Shown: positions 44,184 through 52,931 of the stretch, in pieces | Layout: the number at the start of each line of letters is the position of its first letter | How positions within the stretch are numbered: position 1 is the first letter of the stretch | Origin: Myxococcales bacterium | GTDB taxonomy: Bacteria > Myxococcota_A > Polyangia > Polyangiales > Houyiibacteriaceae | NCBI GenBank assembly: GCA_029863605.1 | Contig: JAOTVB010000005.1 | Location: 124,001 to 188,000, forward strand | Direction: 5' to 3' | DNA: 64,000 nt | Program-made: the position numbers and the translations under genes | Notes under the pieces: model-generated | What the model was told of the DNA's origin: nothing | What the model saw: the letters and a program-made list of their open reading frames with translations, nothing else | Databases searched by the model: none

Positions 44184-47135
44184 CTATGATAAGCAACCGT
44201 TAAGCTCCACAAACAATTCGCGAACCTTGTTCCAGTTCATGTCTTTCGCACTTGCCTCAATCTCAAGCGTGAGGCTTTTGATGCGCTCCGTGGCGAGGGT
44301 CCCAATCGATCCCCGAAGGCTGTGCGCGGCGCGGATCGTTTGTTCCTGGTCCGTCTCCTGGATTCGTTCTCGTAGCTCGGCGATCAGCCTGTGCGCGGCT
44401 GCTTTGAATCTCTGCTCGAAAACTTGCTTAAGCTCGGCAACATCCACCCGGGGTGCAGCGGCCAGCCCGTCCGTCTGAATCCGTTTGTCCGGGCAGTGCT
44501 TTGCCAGCATCCGACTCAAATCGGAAGCGATGATGGGTTTGCTCAAAAAATCGTCCATGCCGGCCCTGGAAGTGCGCTCGTGTTCCTCCGCCAGGACCCC
44601 GGCAGTGACAGCGATGATCGGAACACGCGAGCCTTCTTCGCCTTCCCGCGCTCGAATACGTTGTGTCGCTTGGTACCCATCAAGTCGAGGCATATTGCAA
44701 TCCATCAGAATCACATCGTGCTCGAACTGCTCCGACAAGGCGATCGCTTCGACCCCGTCCGACGCGGTACGCACCTCGCAGGACATCGTCTCCAAAAGAT
44801 CCCGACAAACCTCCAGGTTGGTTGGGACGTCGTCGACTACCAGAACACGCAGCCCAGGAAACGCGCCGATCGGGTCCGTAGCCTCTATTGCCGCATCGGC
44901 ATCGATCCCGCGCGCGCGCCCAAGCGCCAGCCGGAGCTCTTCGATTCGAATCGGTTTGGGCGCGAACGCATCAAACAATTTCGCTGCATCGGGCGGAAGG
45001 GACGCATCTCCCGCTGAACTCGACAGGATGAGGGTCAGATCTTGTAGCGCGGAGTCGGCACGAATTTTCTGGGCCAAGGTCACGCCATCCATGCCCGGCA
45101 TGAAATAATCCACAACAACCGCTTCATAGGGATTGCCTGCGCGATGTGCGAGACGGATCTTCTCCATTGCACGCTGCCCATCGGAGCAGTCCTCCGCCAC
45201 AGTACCCCAGCTCTCGAGCCACTCAGAAAGCATGGCGCGATTCGGCTCCATGTCGTCGACGATAAGCACGCGCATTCCAGCGAGTGAAGACGTATCGACG
45301 CCGCGACTTGCTTGCTCACGACTCGCCGGTAGCGGAACCACAACAGTAAAGGTGGTTCCTTCGCCCTCGCGGCTCCTTAGATTGATGCTGCCACCCATCA
45401 ATTCAATGAGGCGTCGGGTAATCGTAAGTCCGAGCCCACTGCCACCAAACTTTCGTGTGGTCGTGGCGTCTGCCTGAGTAAACGCCTGAAAGATGGTCTT
45501 CTGTTTGTCCTCGGGTATGCCAATCCCAGTATCTTGAACAGAAATTTCAACGTTTGTGGTCGGTTCGGACGACGGCTGCGGACGAACCGAGATGATGACG
45601 TAGCCTTCCAAGGTGAACTTAATGGCGTTTCCCACGAGATTGACCAGGACTTGCTGCAGCCTTCCCGCGTCCCCAACCAAGTGATCAGGCAACGCTGGGT
45701 CAACTCTCAGAATCAATTCGATGTTTTTTTCTTGGGCCGAGAACGCAAGCGTTTGCGCAAGCGTCTCAAAGAGCTCCAAAGCGTTGAAGGTGTGCGGCGC
45801 CAGCTCAAGCTTGCCTTCTTCGATCTTGGAGAAGTCGAGGATATCGTTGATCAGGGCTAGCAACCGGTCAGCGGCGGCGCTGAGAATTCGCGCCCGCCGT
45901 TTTTGCTTATCGGAGAGATCCGCTCGGAGCAGGAGGCCTGCCATGCCGATAACGGCATTCATGGGCGTGCGTATCTCGTGGCTCATCGTCGCAAGAAACT
46001 CTGCCTTGGCGCGCGCGGCCCGCACTGCCTTGTCGCGTGCTTCGACGAGAGCTTGTTCACTCGCCTTGCGCTCTGTGATATCGCGGAGAACGCCGACGTA
46101 GCCCTCGCCAGGCGCAGCGATTAACCCGACGGCAAGCTCTAGGGGGAAGACTGAGCCATCTTTTCTTTGGCCCTGCACCTCGCGACCAATCCCGATGACC
46201 TTTGCCCTGCCAGTGGCATGATAGTTCGCGAGGTAGCCGTCGTGCTCGCCCCGGTAAGGCTCGGGCATGAGCAAGCGCACGTTCTGACCCAAGAGCTCGT
46301 CGACGCTGAAGCCGAACAACTTTTGGGCTCCAGGATTGACTGACTGTATGATGCCAGCACGGTCGATTACGACGATACCTTCAACGACCGCATCGACGAT
46401 TGCATTCATGTTCGCGCGCGTGCGTTGTTCAACCCGCCGGACTTGATCATTAAGACGCTTCTGATTCGTTGCAAACGCACGGACACCGACAAGACCCAAG
46501 AGGCCAAAGAGGCCCAGCATTCCGATCATGCGCCGGAGCGGTGGGGACGCCAGAATCCCAGCTTTGACGGGGACAACGACTTCCACAACACCCCTCACGT
46601 CCCCAACTTTCCAGTCAGCCTTCGGTGTATCGGGGTGCGTGTTATGGCAAGAAACGCACGCATCATGCATGACGTCCGCGCGTGCGTAGCGCAGAACGGG
46701 GGATCCTTCCAAGTCTTCCAACGAGACCACTGGGTCTTGAGGATCGCGCGCGAGGCGCTCCCAAACTTGGATTTGCGCTGGATCGTCGCGCTCGCTTCGT
46801 CGCCACGGAAACGGATAGGGACTGTGCAGACTGACACGCATACCTGTCGCCTGCCCCAAGGCAGCTCCGAGCTCCATACTCAGCGTTGCGGGCAGCGGGA
46901 TGGTACCGGGGCGGCTGCGAAAGTCGTGCGTTGCCGTGACGCCAGCATCCGCGGCACGCGCGACAACCTCTTCTGTGTAGAGCTTGCGAAAGCTGAGCAA
47001 TGAGGTAGCGACATGCTCCGCCTCACGCCGGGCTGCTTCTTCGGCGAGGTGACGGGCTTCATTCCACACGAACAAGACAGCGAGCACGACGCCCCCGCCA
47101 AAAACCACCATCACCCATACTGTCGCTCGATTCAT
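44184..47135 (-). CDS. Hybrid histidine kinase with CxxCH sensor, PAS, two receivers and Hpt
   Basis: A 983-residue membrane sensor kinase. Order: TM1 (about 5-25); periplasmic DUF3365/Tll0287-like domain with haem-type CVSCH (Cys160, Cys163, His164); TM2 (about 202-222); PAS (about 240-355; VVIDRAGIIQSVNPGAQKLF); HisKA with His386 (FLATMSHEIRTPMN); HATPase_c (about 490-610; DTGIGIPEDKQ, GGSGLGLTITRR); two receiver domains (VLIVDDMEPN ... VVVDYFMPGMDG, and VLVVDDVPTN ... ILMDCNMPRLDG); and a C-terminal Hpt (AAHSLRGSIG). It can run a complete phosphorelay alone, probably in response to redox or gas. I use the ATG at 47135; a TTG at 47192 is weaker. Confidence 0.9.
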   Translation of the reverse strand: MNRATVWVMVVFGGGVVLAVLFVWNEARHLAEEAARREAEHVATSLLSFRKLYTEEVVARAADAGVTATHDFRSRPGTIPLPATLSMELGAALGQATGMRVSLHSPYPFPWRRSERDDPAQIQVWERLARDPQDPVVSLEDLEGSPVLRYARADVMHDACVSCHNTHPDTPKADWKVGDVRGVVEVVVPVKAGILASPPLRRMIGMLGLFGLLGLVGVRAFATNQKRLNDQVRRVEQRTRANMNAIVDAVVEGIVVIDRAGIIQSVNPGAQKLFGFSVDELLGQNVRLLMPEPYRGEHDGYLANYHATGRAKVIGIGREVQGQRKDGSVFPLELAVGLIAAPGEGYVGVLRDITERKASEQALVEARDKAVRAARAKAEFLATMSHEIRTPMNAVIGMAGLLLRADLSDKQKRRARILSAAADRLLALINDILDFSKIEEGKLELAPHTFNALELFETLAQTLAFSAQEKNIELILRVDPALPDHLVGDAGRLQQVLVNLVGNAIKFTLEGYVIISVRPQPSSEPTTNVEISVQDTGIGIPEDKQKTIFQAFTQADATTTRKFGGSGLGLTITRRLIELMGGSINLRSREGEGTTFTVVVPLPASREQASRGVDTSSLAGMRVLIVDDMEPNRAMLSEWLESWGTVAEDCSDGQRAMEKIRLAHRAGNPYEAVVVDYFMPGMDGVTLAQKIRADSALQDLTLILSSSAGDASLPPDAAKLFDAFAPKPIRIEELRLALGRARGIDADAAIEATDPIGAFPGLRVLVVDDVPTNLEVCRDLLETMSCEVRTASDGVEAIALSEQFEHDVILMDCNMPRLDGYQATQRIRAREGEEGSRVPIIAVTAGVLAEEHERTSRAGMDDFLSKPIIASDLSRMLAKHCPDKRIQTDGLAAAPRVDVAELKQVFEQRFKAAAHRLIAELRERIQETDQEQTIRAAHSLRGSIGTLATERIKSLTLEIEASAKDMNWNKVRELFVELNGCLS

Positions 47136-47560
47136 GGTTCTTTGGAGATCACGTCGATATCCGGATGCACGGTGGGGCTTCGATTCCAACAAGCAAAAGA
47201 TGAGTTTCGTGTTCGACGATCTTCAAATCGCTTTATGTCTCCGCTACATTGGCGTGAAACAGATTTGCACAACGGACACGATTTTCGCAAGTTTACTTCC
47301 TTGAAGTTAGATCATGCGCCGCTGTCGCCTGGAACAAGCTCTTGCGGATCACACGCTCGATGACCGGCCAGGCGATGTTTCGCCACTATTTACACATCGA
47401 GCGACACGAAACGCAGGCCACCGTCGATGGCGGCGCTTAGCTTCGGTGATATTCATGCCGCTGCAGTTCCGATGCCACGCGCAGAACGTCGCATTGCTCA
47501 TGCTGAGCTTCTATCCGATTAACGACCGCCGCTCTATCGACGGAACCTTTCAGCGACCGG
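47136..47560. other. Interval upstream of the hybrid kinase
   Basis: About 425 bases holding the kinase promoter and the 3' flank of the truncated Cys-rich gene. I see no supported gene, RNA or repeat. Confidence 0.4.
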
Positions 47561-48304
47561 TCAGCGGCCCGTGGCCGGCCCTCGTTCCCGTCTACGTGCG
47601 TAGAGCACGAGTGCGCAGAGACACGACAGGACCAGGCTTGCCGGTGCGCCATTCGAGGCTCCGCGGCGAAGACTGCACGCGCCCGTCAGGATGTCAAAGC
47701 TTCGGGCTGCGTCTCTTGGTGCCGACTGCCCGACCCCGGTGCTACAGGCGCCGAGCACATCTCCGTGACGCAGGTGGGCGCGCGTCGCATTAGAGTTGAC
47801 AGTAATCGTTCGAGCATTTTCCGGGTTGCCTCTCGGGATGTGACAGAGCGTCACCTTGTTGTCCCCGTCGCAGCTGTCCGTGTCCTCATTGCAGGTCGTC
47901 TCGGATGGACACGGATCTCCCGTGCTCACACAGCCCTCGACGAGAGCACAGATCTCCTGCCCGGTGCAAAAGAGTCCGTCGTCTGGACAGAGGTTGTCGT
48001 TAGGCGTGTTCACGCAGAGTTGCTCGACCTCGTCGCAGGCGTCGAGAGTGCAGTCGATGCCGTCACTGCAGTCGACCGGCGTGCCGGCCTCGCAGGTCCC
48101 CGCGCCGTCGCAGGTCTCGTCGCCATTGCAGAACTCTCCATCCGGACAGGGACTACCCGCCGGCTCGAACTGGCAGCTCGCGCTGCAGCAGTCGCTATCC
48201 AGGATGTTCCCGTCGTCACACTCCTCGCCGGGGTCGACAATGCCATCTCCGCAGCCCCCAAGCGGATCGCAGGTGTCTGTCGCCTCGTTGCAGACCGTGG
48301 CTGA
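47561..48304 (-). pseudogene. 5'-truncated Cys-rich surface protein with myxosortase-type end
   Basis: The open frame runs from the edge of repeat copy C to 47561. The first readable residues are already DUF4215-like (TVCNEATDTCDPLGGCGDGI, then CDDGNILDSDCCSASC and CNGDETCDGAGTC) and continue to NKVTLCHIPRGNPENARTIT and a C-terminus with a Cys, a hydrophobic segment (PASLVLSCLCALVLYA) and RRRERG, as for myxosortase substrates. There is no signal peptide: the frame meets a stop inside the repeat at 48310. A GTG at 48013 is the only normal in-frame start, in mid-domain. Repeat copy C therefore appears to have replaced the 5' end. Confidence 0.8.
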
Positions 48305-48383
48305 TAGTCACTACCAAGGCCCTGTCTTAGTCTCGCAAAGTTAACTTATAAGGCGTTCTGCGCAATTCAGGAGCTGAGTGAGC
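48301..48383 (+). repeat. Dispersed 83-84 bp repeat, copy C
   Basis: Same sense as copy B, with a few substitutions (AAAGTTAACTTATAAGG in the middle). Its left edge coincides with the 5' break of the Cys-rich gene above. Confidence 0.85.
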
Positions 48384-48639
48384 GGTCGCGTTGTGGGGGT
48401 CGAGCTATTATTCAAGGGCACAGACACGTGCCGAGGCGGTAAGTACAAGGCCGAACAGATGGGCTTGCATCGCGCCAAGGTGAGGGAATACGAGGAAACC
48501 GAAGAACAGGATGAAGGCTGCGGCCTGGTCTTCGGGAAAGTCCCGCACTGACAGGGCAGCGGGTGCGCGGCTACGGCTGTGGAGCTTTGGAAAGCGAAGC
48601 TCGACGTTGCACCTCAAACGCGCCGACGTTGCACAGCAC
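48384..48639. other. Intergenic interval
   Basis: No supported gene. Minus-strand open stretches in this interval have no start or family signal. Confidence 0.35.
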
Positions 48640-49194
48640 TCAGAACACGATTCGCGAGGTTTCCAGGTCCCATTGGACCCGTGGCGGTCTCCCGTAGTGC
48701 GCTGCCCTCAAGCTGTCCCGCTTTCGCTTTCGCTTCCGCGCCGCAATGCCGGAGGCGATCGTCCCGGCGGCGCCACCGAGGATCAGAGCCACGCCGGTCC
48801 CCAGAACCGGAGCGGCCCAAGCTGGCGGGCAGCCGCTGTCCTCGAAGATGCAGATCTGCTGAGCAGCTCCGACCCCCACCATCGCAAATCCACCCATGAA
48901 AGAAACAACAGAGACGCCAAGCCCGATTGCTGCTCGCCGCACACGAAGGTCCGACTCCTCAATCGTGTATCCATCGGTTGTCCGTGGCGTGCTTGGCACG
49001 ACTTCAACACCGGCAAGGCCTACTTTGAGCTGCAACGCGGGCTCTTCGGGGGCTGGTTCGGACGAAGGCGCGGGCTCCTCATCGACCGCCTGCTCTGTCT
49101 CTGTAGCTTCGGACTGCTCAGCAGCCTGCGCGCTCGCGCTCTTGGGCAACGCCGCCAACGCGCAGACACATAGAAATCCGAATAAGTAACGCAT
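48640..49194 (-). CDS. Exported membrane-anchored protein with acidic linker
   Basis: A 184-residue protein. A signal peptide (about 1-23, ending ASA) is followed by an acidic Glu/Pro/Ala linker, a small domain (LQLKVGLAGVEVVPSTP), two hydrophobic segments (VSVVSFMGGFAMVGVGAA and APVLGTGVALILGGAAGTIA) with a Cys pair between them, and a basic tail (ARKRKRKRD). This layout recurs in the protein at 50144-50707, and I see such proteins as common in Myxococcota. Function unknown. Confidence 0.7.
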   Translation of the reverse strand: MRYLFGFLCVCALAALPKSASAQAAEQSEATETEQAVDEEPAPSSEPAPEEPALQLKVGLAGVEVVPSTPRTTDGYTIEESDLRVRRAAIGLGVSVVSFMGGFAMVGVGAAQQICIFEDSGCPPAWAAPVLGTGVALILGGAAGTIASGIAARKRKRKRDSLRAAHYGRPPRVQWDLETSRIVF

Positions 49195-49252
49195 GGCCCA
49201 CCTCCCGGTTGCGACCTAACTTCAAGCCGTTCACACACCGCAAACTATGTCG

Positions 49253-49666
49253 TCACGGCAGCCCGCACCAACACGCCCACGGCGCGGAGCAGACACACTC
49301 GCCGTCGCGGCAGATCATGTTGGTGCAGTTCGGGCTGCACGGCCTACCCTCGTTGATTGGCCTGAGGGTGCCGCATGGCTCTTCCGCGTCCGGGTTGCAT
49401 TCTATGAACTCGACCCTCCGACACCCGAAATTCGTCATGTACTTATTTTGGCAGTCTAGCGACTGAAACAAACAAACTTGACGGTCGGTGCACCAAACGG
49501 CAGTGCAGCGGTCATCTGCAAGAACATAGTAACCCTCTACTTTAACCAGTTCACCGCAATCCATGCGCTCCTCGCACGGTATTTCCTGTATTTCTTCCCC
49601 GCACCCCACGACACGCAAGGTGCCTAGCGCGAGCAGAAGCAACACGAGGCCGAGTAACCATCGCAT
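49253..49666 (-). CDS. Small Cys-rich lipoprotein
   Basis: A 137-residue lipoprotein. Signal peptide MRWLLGLVLLLLALGTLRVV with a lipobox at GC; mature part with about 17 Cys (CEERMDCGEL, CTAVWCTDRQVC, CSPNCTNMICRDGECVCSAP, WACWCGLP). GGGGAGG lies upstream of the ATG at 49666. The family is not known to me. Probably a disulfide-rich surface protein like its neighbours. Confidence 0.75.
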   Translation of the reverse strand: MRWLLGLVLLLLALGTLRVVGCGEEIQEIPCEERMDCGELVKVEGYYVLADDRCTAVWCTDRQVCLFQSLDCQNKYMTNFGCRRVEFIECNPDAEEPCGTLRPINEGRPCSPNCTNMICRDGECVCSAPWACWCGLP

Positions 49667-50143
49667 AAGCACCTCCCCGGTTCATTAGGCGCTGATCTAG
49701 TCGCATCAGCCGTGCCAAGCGGGAGCCCGGTTTTACTGAGGAATCGCGGCTATCTGGGCGCGCATTCTGCGTTTGGAACCTGGGGCGCAGCGGGTGCGTC
49801 ACGCCGGATCGTGAACCGTGATGGACACCAGGTCGGAACGAGTGTCATTCACGATGTTGCCGCTGTCGTCGCGCGGTAAAGCCGCGCGCGCTCCTGTCTT
49901 GGATGAGTCGTTTGTCTTGATTGCGGGAGCCGGACTTAGACCGACGACTTTACCCTCAGGTCACCGAGCAAAAAAACTGCCTACGCCAATGAAACCATCA
50001 AGCCCGTGCTGGCCGGCACTCTGTTGTCCAACAGGTCCAGCCAGGTTTTCTGCAAAGTTTTCGCATCGTTGATCCATTCGATACTCATCAGCTTCTTGAT
50101 GTCGGCGGCGACGGCAAAGAACGCGCGCTGAAAATCGGACGGC
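49667..50143. other. Gene-poor interval with a possible relic
   Basis: About 475 bases. On the minus strand, 49981-50130 reads smoothly in one frame (FFAVAADIKKLMSIEWINDA then TLQKTWLDLLDN) but has no start and is preceded by unrelated sequence. It may be the end of a decayed gene. I could not assign it. Confidence 0.35.
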
Positions 50144-50707
50144 CTATGACGAGTAACAGCCGATCGAGCCGCCAATGAAGCCCACCAGAAACACACTGGT
50201 CGAAAGCAAGCCCGATGCGACGCCGACCGGGATCGCCCAACGGCGAAAGCGTCGCTGCGTTCGGTCATGCCGAGCCTTCTTTCCTGCCCGTACCAGCTGG
50301 GCAATGCCTGCGGACGTGAGCACGAAGCCGGCCCCGGCCATCACGCTTCCCGCAATCACCCAACCCCTCAAGTCGTCGCTTGGCACGTAGCAATCCGCGG
50401 TCGCGGCCCAAACGGCCAACGGCGTTCCAAACACGAACATCGGCACGCCGGCTGCCAACAAGATTCGGCCGCGGCCGGCACGCCTGACGTTTCTGTCGTA
50501 GTCAGTTGGCAACGTTTGAGTTGGGATAGCAGTTGGGATAGCTTCTTCAGGCTCGGGAACGCTCTGCGGGACCGCGTGAAGTTGCAGGAGCGTAGGGAGA
50601 ACCAATCGAGGTGTCTCAAGGGAAACCGTCACATCGACGGCACTGGTCGCTGCTGGTGAGGCGAAGCAGATTGCAAGGCAAACCAAGGATGTTCGTAGGA
50701 GCGTCAT
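50144..50707 (-). CDS. Exported protein with two C-terminal membrane segments
   Basis: A 187-residue protein with a signal peptide (MTLLRTSLVCLAICFASPAATSA), a linker, and two hydrophobic segments (ILLAAGVPMFVFGTPLAVWAA; GWVIAGSVMAGAGFVLTSAGIAQ) with a Cys between them, then a basic stretch and a third hydrophobic segment (GVASGLLSTSVFLVGFIGG). Its layout resembles the protein at 48640-49194, so the two may be distant paralogues. I use the ATG at 50707; 50716 is possible. Confidence 0.65.
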   Translation of the reverse strand: MTLLRTSLVCLAICFASPAATSAVDVTVSLETPRLVLPTLLQLHAVPQSVPEPEEAIPTAIPTQTLPTDYDRNVRRAGRGRILLAAGVPMFVFGTPLAVWAATADCYVPSDDLRGWVIAGSVMAGAGFVLTSAGIAQLVRAGKKARHDRTQRRFRRWAIPVGVASGLLSTSVFLVGFIGGSIGCYSS

Positions 50708-50854
50708 GTCGGACAACCGTGCAACCGGTATGCCAGACGCGATGGCCCCGTTCGAGGTGTTTTCCGAGGGGAGTGATCCATGCTCGACGTGTTCCGGTCA
50801 ACCGTCCGATTTGGGTTTGTGAGAGTCAAGCTGGGAGAGTAGAAACGACTCGCG

Positions 50855-51289
50855 ATGCAGATCTTTTTGGGAATCGTTGTCGTGGCATTGTCGCTTCTGT
50901 GCTGGGGAGGGCAAACGTTGGTGTGCTTCGCTCCGGCAACTGGCGCCAAGTTGGGCCTCTCGGAAAGGGAGGCCGATGTGGAACCGACCTTCTGGGCCGA
51001 TGTTCGCGGTGAAGCACTGTGGGACGTCCTCACGCTGTGGACGTTGGTGGTGGCCGGAGTGCTGCTGATCATCGGCCATCGTGCGTGGCCATACTTCGGG
51101 CTCGTCGGGGGCGGCATGTACGTCTACTTTGCCGGCAGAGGGATCTTCACCCGAGTCACGATGATGCGGCGCGGCTTGCGGATCGGCACTCCGCAGGGCG
51201 CGAAGGTAGCCCTCGCCTTCTTGGCCATCTCGGGTGTCACAGGGTTGGTCACGATCGTCGCCGCGATTGCGGCACTTCCGGTTTCGTGA
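50855..51289 (+). CDS. Small membrane protein
   Basis: A 144-residue protein with four hydrophobic segments (about 1-20, 55-78, 82-98 and 118-142). A purine-rich GGGAGAG lies before the ATG. It shows no known catalytic motif. It begins a run of four same-strand genes with short gaps (37, 50 and -4 bases), so it is probably the first gene of an operon with the ATC-hydrolase-like fusion and the dehalogenase-like hydrolase. Confidence 0.7.
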   Translation: MQIFLGIVVVALSLLCWGGQTLVCFAPATGAKLGLSEREADVEPTFWADVRGEALWDVLTLWTLVVAGVLLIIGHRAWPYFGLVGGGMYVYFAGRGIFTRVTMMRRGLRIGTPQGAKVALAFLAISGVTGLVTIVAAIAALPVS

Positions 51290-51325
51290 GGAATGCGGAC
51301 TGGGTGTTGTGGGGAGGAGGGACTC

Positions 51326-51766
51326 ATGGAGGTGACAATTCTGACGTGGACGGTGGCAGTCGCGGGCTTGCTCCTGATCGGGCTCCTCTCCGCGCTGCAA
51401 CTCGTGGCGGTCATCAACCCTCGCGAACGATGGACGATCGACAACGTCTACGGTGGCAATCCTGACGCAACGGACCCCACTGCCTACTTCGCGTTCAACC
51501 AGGGCCAAGCTTGGGCGGACCCATTCTTCTGGGCGCCCCTCCAGATCGCAGGCAGCATCGGAATGCTACTCGGGCAGCAGTGGGGCTTTTTGCTCGCCCT
51601 CGCTGCGTCCGTACCGTTCTGGTACAGCGCGATCCTTATCTTCATCTGGGACCGCGACATGGGGGTCCGCCAGAACACCCTTGGCTACTGGGTGGTCGTG
51701 TGGGGCATGTGGCCCGCTTTCGGCGTTCTCGAAGGCGTATACTGCTTCGTCCGGCTTTTGGAATGA
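51326..51766 (+). CDS. Small membrane protein
   Basis: A 146-residue protein with about four hydrophobic segments, the first starting MEVTILTWTVAVAGLLLIGL. The middle contains aromatic-rich stretches (YFAFNQGQAWADPFFWAPLQ). The ATG at 51326 follows a good GGAGGAGG; an upstream ATG at 51293 in the same frame is less likely. Function unknown; the neighbours suggest a shared membrane-linked process. Confidence 0.7.
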   Translation: MEVTILTWTVAVAGLLLIGLLSALQLVAVINPRERWTIDNVYGGNPDATDPTAYFAFNQGQAWADPFFWAPLQIAGSIGMLLGQQWGFLLALAASVPFWYSAILIFIWDRDMGVRQNTLGYWVVVWGMWPAFGVLEGVYCFVRLLE

Positions 51767-51815
51767 GCGGGTAGTAGAACTAGTGAAGACCAAACCCGCA
51801 AGCTCGATCGCGGCC

Positions 51816-52931
51816 ATGACGACGCCAGGGCTGGCTCAGGAGCCGCGCGAGTACGCCGTGAATCGAGACCCGCGGCTACGCCGCCACCTTCTGCGACAAT
51901 TCGATCGCGGTGTGACGACATTGCGGGATCTGCTAGTGCACCGGTTCGGCGAAGAGGGGCTCGACGTGTCGATAGCCGAGGCTCGCGCGGAATACGAAGC
52001 GGTCATCGATCGCTTGCCGTGGATCGGCGGCTCGGCGAACCCGCGTTCATTCAATCTATACGGATCGGCACTGTGGCTTGCGCTCTGGAGAGTTCTCGAA
52101 CCACGAGGGTTGACACTCGATGAGGCGGAGGGGTTGTTTTGCGAGATGTTCAAGGCCTACTGGTCGCGCTACCCGCGCGTCCTCGCGCGCCTCTACGGAC
52201 GTGTCCGCATGGGCCCGGCGAACCAGAAGAAGGTGCGCCGGCTCGCCATTGCATCTCAGCAACGCACGAACCCGGATGACTATGTCTCCCGATTTGTGCC
52301 GGGCGAGCCGGGACGCTTCGACTTCGGCATCGACTTCGTCGAGTGCGCAATCATCAAGTTCCTGCACGCCGAAGGGGCCGAAGAGCTCGCGCCCGTGTTG
52401 TGCGAGCTCGACTGGCCGCTCACCGAGGTGATCGGCATCGAGCTCGTACGCACGACCACGCTTGCACAAGGTGGGGAGCGCTGTGACTTTCGCTTCAGGC
52501 GGCCAGGTGCTTCCGATGTCGGCATCCCACGCGCATCGCTCGCCGCTTTGTTCGCGCACGGTTTCGTCGGCTGGGCAGCTTGTGCGGCGCTCATGGGCGG
52601 GCTGCTCGCCACGGTGTCGCTCACGACAGCGCTCACGGCGCACGCCGTTGGGGCTCCGATCATCTTCGCGGCTGTCACCGCGCATCTGTTTCTCCGGAGC
52701 GGCGCTCACCCTCCGATCGTCGTCGCCACCATCTTTACTGCGATCGTGATCACGCTTGACGCGCTGGTCGTCGCGTGGCTGATCCAGCGCAGCTTCGCGA
52801 TGTTCTCGAGCGTGCTTGGCACTTGGTTGCCCTTCGCTTTGATCTTTGTTTCGGCGTTCGTGACGGGCACCCTGCTTAAACACCGTCGTTCGTCGCGATC
52901 AGGAAGCCCGGCTCGTAATCCTGGACTGTGA
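51816..52931 (+). CDS. ATC-hydrolase-like domain fused to a membrane domain
   Basis: A 371-residue protein. Residues about 15-240 resemble the L-2-amino-thiazoline-4-carboxylic-acid-hydrolase-like family: FDFGIDFVECAIIKFLHAEG, LCELDWPLTEVIGIELVRT and the closing GGERCDFRFRR, where Cys is a candidate active-site residue. Residues about 250-350 have about four hydrophobic segments (AALFAHGFVGWAACAALMGG onward), then a basic tail. The domain usually occurs alone, so the fusion is notable. Start at ATG 51816; a GTG at 51783 is possible. Its stop overlaps the next gene's GTG (GTGA), so the two are translationally coupled. Confidence 0.72.
   Translation: MTTPGLAQEPREYAVNRDPRLRRHLLRQFDRGVTTLRDLLVHRFGEEGLDVSIAEARAEYEAVIDRLPWIGGSANPRSFNLYGSALWLALWRVLEPRGLTLDEAEGLFCEMFKAYWSRYPRVLARLYGRVRMGPANQKKVRRLAIASQQRTNPDDYVSRFVPGEPGRFDFGIDFVECAIIKFLHAEGAEELAPVLCELDWPLTEVIGIELVRTTTLAQGGERCDFRFRRPGASDVGIPRASLAALFAHGFVGWAACAALMGGLLATVSLTTALTAHAVGAPIIFAAVTAHLFLRSGAHPPIVVATIFTAIVITLDALVVAWLIQRSFAMFSSVLGTWLPFALIFVSAFVTGTLLKHRRSSRSGSPARNPGL

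Noticed and set aside
32603-48383. Integron attC sites as an explanation for the 83-bp repeat
   Set aside because: I could not find the core-site pair or a strong long palindrome, genes are not in cassette orientation, and no integron integrase is present.
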